A stretch of DNA of 64,000 nt. Source: Plumapathes pennacea (taxonomy: Eukaryota; Cnidaria; Anthozoa; Antipatharia; Myriopathidae). The notes beneath the pieces are model-generated. The model ran no database searches, was not told where the DNA came from, and was given only the letters and a program-made list of their open reading frames with translations. This document shows positions 58,585 through 64,000 of the stretch, piece after piece. A program made the position numbers and the translations under genes. The DNA is taken from NCBI GenBank assembly GCA_964036295.1, contig OZ038467.1, positions 21,518,170 through 21,582,169 on the forward strand, written 5' to 3'. Numbering within the stretch: position 1 is the first letter of the stretch; the number at the start of each line of letters is the position of its first letter.

Positions 58585-61500
58585 ATGATGGGATTTAAAG
58601 CAAGCTTACCACTCGCAGTTCTCGGTTTGTTGACTGTTCTCCTTGGAGGAGTTCTTTGCAAAGATATCCAAAGGAACAATAATTCCGCAGGTAATGGCAT
58701 TTTGTTACTGTTTGAACGATACAAAACCTTAATGCTACTCTTTTTGCTTTACAGTACCAGAAATAAATATTTCATTTTAAATAAACATCTGAGAATTTTC
58801 GTAAATGTGTGTCCGTTTGTGTCTTCCTTTCTACATGTATTAGAAATTTCTGAAAGCGGATTGTTTCTATTTTCCGCTTGGAGTCAATTTTACAATCGTT
58901 TTTGCAAACCATAGTTGTATAGCGACGTCAGTCAGCCACTAAAAACATATTTGTCGCACGGCAGGTTTAGCTCAGACAACGTGCACAGTTAGATGCGTTT
59001 TCAAGTTTTCCTGGACAAGTTAAACTCCAAAATTCGCTGAGACACTAACTTCCTGCACGCAACTACAGAATACATCCGAGATTAGAATTGTGACTCAAGG
59101 CAGTTTTGCACAGCCAGACGATCTTCGACACCAATTTTTGCTTTTTGTTTTAATTTTAACAGAAACAGCGCTTGCTCTAGCCAACGCGGCATCCTAGCCA
59201 AATACGTGTGTGGTCTTTTTACTTTATAAATTGCGTTTTACGAGTGTAACAAATTTTATAACTGAAAGTGAGAGTCGCTTGTTTACTTTTTTGAAGTCTC
59301 GGAATTATTTTAATTATGCAAAAATGTCTCATTCGCACAATTCAAAACAGCGGCAACCAGGTTATCTTCCATGAAGGCACTCTGAAATAGTTTTGAAAAT
59401 AAGTGAAAAGGTCACAATATAGAACTCTTGGCCTTTATCACAGTTCCCGGGGCATCAAACCACAAAATATACGGCGACTGTTGAAAGCAAGAGTGCTAAC
59501 AGGACTAAAGAATTAGCATAATATTCGAGCAAGTCCATTTGAGACTAATAAACTCGATGCTCAGGACTATTTTGGTGTATTTTTCATGTCTAACATACAA
59601 TTACCTTTGTGAAACAATGGCTACATGACGACTGTCACAGGGTCGCAGCATAACACATTACTATATTTCACAGAGCCGCGTTGCGTAAAGTTTTGAGCCG
59701 CAAGATGGATATCTTTGTCACAAAAACAGATATAAAAAAAAAAACAAATTAAAAAATACCTACAGTATGTATGAGTAAATTGTCATTGTTTACTACTAAA
59801 TTTCATCGTAGCTTGGGTGTCCGTTTTCGGCCTGGCATCTTCCCAGAACTGATTTCATGTCGCCCACAGAAAGTTTCGTCGGGACTAAATAATTAGCGGC
59901 TATAGAGTTATTTGCAATCCTGTAGCGGTATCCATCAGATAATCAAATCCATCAAACATATTTTTACGGCTATTCGATATTAAGGCTTCCGACGGTCAAC
60001 TTTATAATAACGCAAGCCAAAATCATTCCCTAAAATCCAGTTTATCCGTGAATGTTCCACAGAACCAAACGATGTTGAGTTTGGATGGGATGCAGCTAAC
60101 TTTACACACAAGTATTAACGTACAATCTCAAGTTGTTCGCAAAGTAACCCCCATCGCATATCACGTGACAATGTGAACCAAATCGACTCTCTTTGACTAA
60201 AGCTAATAAGCAATCAATTTCCAAAGTAGTAATTTCGTTCAACATGGCCGCTATGACGTCACATGACATGACCATAGTTAATTTCTTGTAAAGTGACCTT
60301 ACGTCATCACATATCACGTGACAATGTGAACCAAATTGACTCTCTTTGACTAAAGCTAATAAGCAATCATTTTTCAAAGCAGTAATTTCGTTCAACATGG
60401 CCGCTATGACGTCACATGACATGACCATAGTTAATTTCTTGTAAAGTGACCTTACGTCATCACATATCACGTGACAATGTGAACCAAATCGACTCTCTTT
60501 GACTAAAGCTAATAAGCAATCATTTGTCAAAGCAGTAATGTTATTCAACATGGCCGCTATGACGTCACATGACATGACCATAGTTAATTTCTTGTATTTC
60601 AACTTGTTGTATCAGTTGATGTATCTTGGCATCACGGTGACCATGGCCATCATTTTCACGGCATCTCCACAAACGATCCCGCTCCCGCCGTTGGTCCAAA
60701 CCCGAAGCAATTCAGTGTACGAAAATTTATCAACATACATTACTACGAAGTAGAAGGTCAAAAGAAGGTCCAAGGTCAGCCTGGGGCAAGGCAGTTTGCC
60801 GCCGTTTGGCTTGTTGGGAACGACTGGGAAACATTTCCGTATTATCCGAACAAACCGGGAAGTCCGAATAAGCCAGATATCAACGCGAATAACGTGTTTT
60901 CTCCTCCCACAATCCCTGGACAGAACTACATCGTGGCGAAACCAAAGAATGCCCATTACCACTCGGAGCAAGTAATTCTCGAAGAGGTAAGCCTAGATAC
61001 GGTATGAATAGAATATTCTACTATATCCGTTTAACTTAATACGTTTACGATGCCGCCAGTGGGCCTGTTAAGACTCTAATTTGCTGCTTATGTCGGTCAC
61101 ACTTCATTATACCAGGCAAAACACGTGCACAAGTCAAATCCTAAAGAAAAGATATTCACTTTCTATAATTATTTTACTTGGATAGATCCCAACTCTACAC
61201 AGCACTACATAAAATATTATTTTTAAATAAATGTATGTCTAGGATACATTTCGAGCATTTGATTGAAATAATACATTATTTCAATATATTTCTAAGCTGT
61301 TTTGTTTCACGAGGACGGGTTAAAATATATTCTTAAGGAGGCAGTGTCATGAGACGCGTATGAGCGCGTGTTTGGTTAAATTTTGAAAGCATTCAAGTTT
61401 GGAATCTAAGATGGCGTCCACAATGGCAGCGAGCAATCGAGCGGCAGATCCACCGCCGTTGTGGACGCCATCTTGGATTTCAAACTTGAAAATATTGGGT

Positions 61501-63735
61501 AAATGTTTTCAAGATTCAACCAAACGAGCGCGCATGCGCATCTCATGACACTGCCCCTTTAAACCGTTTGGTCAATATTCGTCATCTGAGGTACAGCAAG
61601 TAGTTGAAAAATGACTGTACCAGGGTGCCCCAAGAAATCCTCAATTAGCATTTTGATAGCGATTCATAAACTAAATTTGTGTTTCCGTCAAATTTTGACC
61701 CATCACGCCACAAAGTTCCTCTTACTGTAAACATTAATTACTTGGCCAAAAAGCCAAGTCTAGGAATGGGCATTTTTTAAATTTTGTTTTGGGGTCGAGA
61801 AATGGCGCACGCTGATTGGTTGGGCGCTCTGTTTTTGAGCACGTGATTTTTGCTGACGCGTTCTGTCCTTCGAATGTTGGTGCGTCTTGTCGGAGTATGT
61901 GTGATTCAATCGAGAATTCGAAATGAAAATAATATTCATACATAGAGAAAATCGTAGTTGCATCAGTTTACTGCGGCGGCATTGTGCGTCAATGTAAAAA
62001 TCTTCGACTTCCCTGGGCAAATAATCGCGACCAGATAGACAGATGGATAGATAGATGCTTTATTGACTAAAATACTTGCAGCCATAGGCTGAATTGCGAT
62101 TAGACCATAAAGCCGCGAGTGAATAATAGTGTTCAAACATACAGATAAGCATAGTACATGCAGTTGCGCTGTTTGCAGTGGCAGCTTCATATACATCAAT
62201 GTGAAAACCGTCGACTTCCATTGGCAGCATCGCGCATCAATGTCAGGACCGTCGACTTTCCTTGGCAAATAACCGCGACCATAAAGCTGCGTTGCGTGTA
62301 CTTTGAACGTTGTAAACAGCTTAATGAATGTGTGTAATGAACGGAATTTAGGGTGGGTCTACCGCCGCTGTTGTGTGACTTTGTAAGTGAGACGAACAGA
62401 CGCATAATTAAGTTACCTACATTCGTGGATTTTAAGCATTCCAATCTTGAAAACACAAGATCCACTTAGAAGAAACGTGATCCTTTAATAAAGTAGGATG
62501 CATTCTTTTCAAGCGAACCAACCAGTGTTATTGTTGGTTAGAGCATCAAACATAAATCTAGGCGAGAGTCAGACTTTGTTTTCGTGGTCAAAATCTTCAA
62601 ATCGATTAATCCATGAACTCTGAAGAGCCTACTCAAGCGCCCTTGACCCGAGTTGTGTTACCTTTTGTTGTTTGTAACTCCTCGCAGTCATATTTTACAA
62701 ATCATAACTTAAGTACGGGGAAATACAAAGACAAGACAGATAAACCACTCTAACTTATACACAAACACCAAGGCCAAGTACCCTGGCCAACGCCAGGCTT
62801 GTTATTTTAACATCAATTACTTTTTCATTTATTATTACATCAAATATCTTTGGTGAGAAGGCAAAGTCTTAACAATGATTGATGACGTAAAAGAAATTTT
62901 GTCCTATCCTTTTCGCTGCCAAAAGCAAGTTTTATTCAACCACGAAAATTTCAACTCCTGAGCTGTCAAATAGAACCTAAAGGTGTGACCCCTCACATTA
63001 AAACTTTCAATGAGTACATTCTAATAGCAGTGTTTACTTCCAACTCCTGAACTGTCAAATGAAATCTAAAATCGCGTCCACTCAAATATATAGCACACTC
63101 ACCGGGACGACCACACCCAACATGTTTACACTCCTGGATTCAAATTATTTGCCATGAACTAAACACTGTAAATAGAGCTGAGCTGTCAAGACTAACGATA
63201 ACAAACAACCTATCTTGGAACATACATGTGTACGAAGTAATAAAAATTAAGGCAGTCCAAGAAATTATTTTTCCTAGTGCAGCTCGAGAGGGCCAATGTC
63301 CCCCGTTAGATATCTCTCTATCTATTTATCTATCTATATCGATCGATCGATATATCTATCTATTTATTTGATAGCAGTGTTCACGTTGCTGTGTGTTTAT
63401 GTTTAACCTGAACAAATAGAAACGACAGTGAACAAGTAGATTATCCTGAATTGCTTTTCTTTGTGCACCCGCAGGTAAGGAGAGGCGCTCTCACAACATT
63501 CAAAACTCCGCCAGAAAGGGTGGTGATGTATTCTTATTTGCTGGCGTGCGAATCCTGCGCAAAGAAATACATAGCTCCGATAAAGGAGGCCATTGAACGC
63601 AAATTACGTAAACCTGTTCCCTTTTTTTTTGTTTGGTCCGTTAAGTATCCCCAGAATATCACCCCTCAGGGAAAACAGGGAACTGAAAAAACACTGAGAG
63701 ATAAGGATATTACTGTAGTTCATTATCCGTTCTAA
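58585..63735 (+). CDS. Secreted zinc-deaminase-like protein, three exons
   Basis: Exons 58585-58690, 60616-60986 and 63475-63735 have good borders and join in phase to 245 codons without a stop. Residues 1-25 are a signal peptide (PLAVLGLLTVLLGGVLCKD). Next comes a His-rich stretch, WHHGDHGHHFHG, at about residues 40-51. The core has the deaminase signatures: HYHSEQVILEE (H-x-E) and, about 30 residues on, LLACESC (C-x-x-C with Ala for the usual Pro). It has the expected order: strand RVVMYSYLL, helix AKKYIAPIKEAIER, strand VPFFFVWSV. The family (AID/APOBEC-like cytidine deaminases) uses these residues to bind zinc and deaminate cytidine; secreted members are known in animals. The last Cys pair is in exon 3. 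An upstream acceptor at 58575 implies a 5' non-coding exon. AATAAA lies at 63897. Substrate unknown; a catalytically silent secreted binder is also possible. Confidence 0.72.
58691..60164. other. Intron 1 of the deaminase-like gene
   Basis: No further exon. A loose GTTTAGCTCAGA word at 58970 recurs elsewhere in the window. Confidence 0.5.
60165..60605. repeat. 153-bp tandem repeat, three units, in intron 1
   Basis: AACATGGCCGCTATGACGTC occurs at 60241, 60394 and 60547, exactly 153 bp apart. Units contain TGACGTCA-like and CACGTG motifs and are nearly identical. The minus strand is open for 166 codons (51-residue repeat) because 153 is a multiple of three. The last unit ends a few bases before the exon-2 acceptor. 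Confidence 0.95.
61334..61564. mobile_element. MITE in intron 2
   Basis: AGGCAGTGTCATGAGACGCG at the left and its diverged inverse near 61540-61560 bound arms of about 95 bp including AAGATGGCGTCCACAA and its inverse. Non-coding. Confidence 0.88.
61740..62470. repeat. Intron 2 repeat region
   Basis: 61740-61870 resembles 3690-3850. 61975-62290 holds three degenerate copies of a CGTCAATGTAAAAATCTTCGACTTCC-like unit (61985, 62197, 62236) with CTTGGCAAATAACCGCGACC. A GATA-type microsatellite lies at 62034-62056. Confidence 0.55.
63317..63372. repeat. (ATCT)n/(CGAT)n microsatellite
   Basis: ATCTATCTATATCGATCGAT-type tract about 100 bp before the last deaminase exon. Confidence 0.85.
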
Positions 63736-63896
63736 TCAACAACGGATCGTTGTCTATAATAATCTCGTAAATTATAAATAGTTGTAAATCTAGAGATTAT
63801 GTAGCTGCTGCCCTCAAATAGCAGGAGATTGCTAATTTTAGGATGCTCTATCACGTGGCCAAAAAATATTTCTTTTGATCATGTTTTGTGTACAAA

Positions 63897-63902
63897 AATA
63901 AA
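63897..63902 (+). terminator. Polyadenylation signal AATAAA
   Basis: It lies 162 bases after the stop of the deaminase-like gene, a normal distance. Confidence 0.6.
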
Positions 63903-64000
63903 GAACACGGCTTTAAGAATTTAGAACAGATAGACACTAGTTCTACTCCTTTCTAAAGAAGGCTGTATATCAATCACGGCAAAAGTAATTCGCACTTACG

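Noticed and set aside
58691..58914. Extension of the signal-peptide exon to 58914 as a single-exon gene
   Set aside because: A clear GTAATG donor at 58691 joins in phase to the 60616 exon, and the extension is Leu/Phe-rich intron translation.
60102..60602. 166-codon minus frame with a 51-residue repeat as a gene
   Set aside because: It is the 153-bp tandem repeat in the deaminase intron; openness follows from a period divisible by three.

Overview
The window reads as animal nuclear DNA. Genes are split by GT-AG introns with long spacers, intergenic DNA is AT-rich, and short inverted-repeat elements, minisatellites and microsatellites are abundant. The recognisable proteins (CTR9, ELYS/AHCTF1, uroporphyrinogen-III synthase, an SLC25A33/36-type carrier, a RecQ-like helicase start, a Crypton-like tyrosine recombinase and a secreted deaminase-like protein) fit an invertebrate. 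I infer a cnidarian, probably an anthozoan such as a reef coral, but nothing here proves the species.

Layout. 0.4-3.6 kb: exons of the C-terminal half of CTR9 on the plus strand, with two in-frame stops and a frame break. 5-14 kb: hairpin elements, a nested inverted repeat, a telomere-like tract, one orphan UBA-domain exon and three in-phase exons of an unknown gene. 14.7-17.6 kb: N-terminal beta-propeller exons of ELYS with two in-frame stops, followed at 18.5-20.7 kb by a 59-bp satellite. 20.9-21.9 kb and 33.7-34.9 kb: two copies of a duplicated block, each a minisatellite followed by the same small terminal exon. 22.4-23.6 kb: first exons of an unrecognised minus-strand gene. 26.5-30.0 kb: a three-exon minus-strand tyrosine recombinase gene. 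31.9-32.6 kb: a frameshifted piece of uroporphyrinogen-III synthase. 35.3-36.4 kb: an IQ-motif gene on the minus strand. 37.3-43.9 kb: a multi-exon minus-strand gene with tandemly duplicated coiled-coil and terminal exons. 45-50 kb: very large inverted repeats, one pair enclosing helicase and carrier fragments. 54.7-55.7 kb: a 27-bp minisatellite. 58.6-63.7 kb: an apparently intact three-exon gene for a secreted zinc-deaminase-like protein, with a 153-bp tandem repeat in its first intron.

There is no operon logic. Two things stand out. First, there is a contrast between apparently intact lineage-specific genes (secreted deaminase, exon-duplicated coiled-coil gene, possibly the recombinase) and conserved housekeeping genes present only as broken, intron-containing pieces (CTR9, ELYS, UROS, carrier). 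Either this is a region that has accumulated decayed segmental copies, or the assembly carries base errors. Second, most of the rest is foldback DNA, including a 363-bp-arm palindrome with no mismatch by eye and a roughly 505-bp-arm inverted repeat. All similarity calls are from memory of the families; no database search was run.
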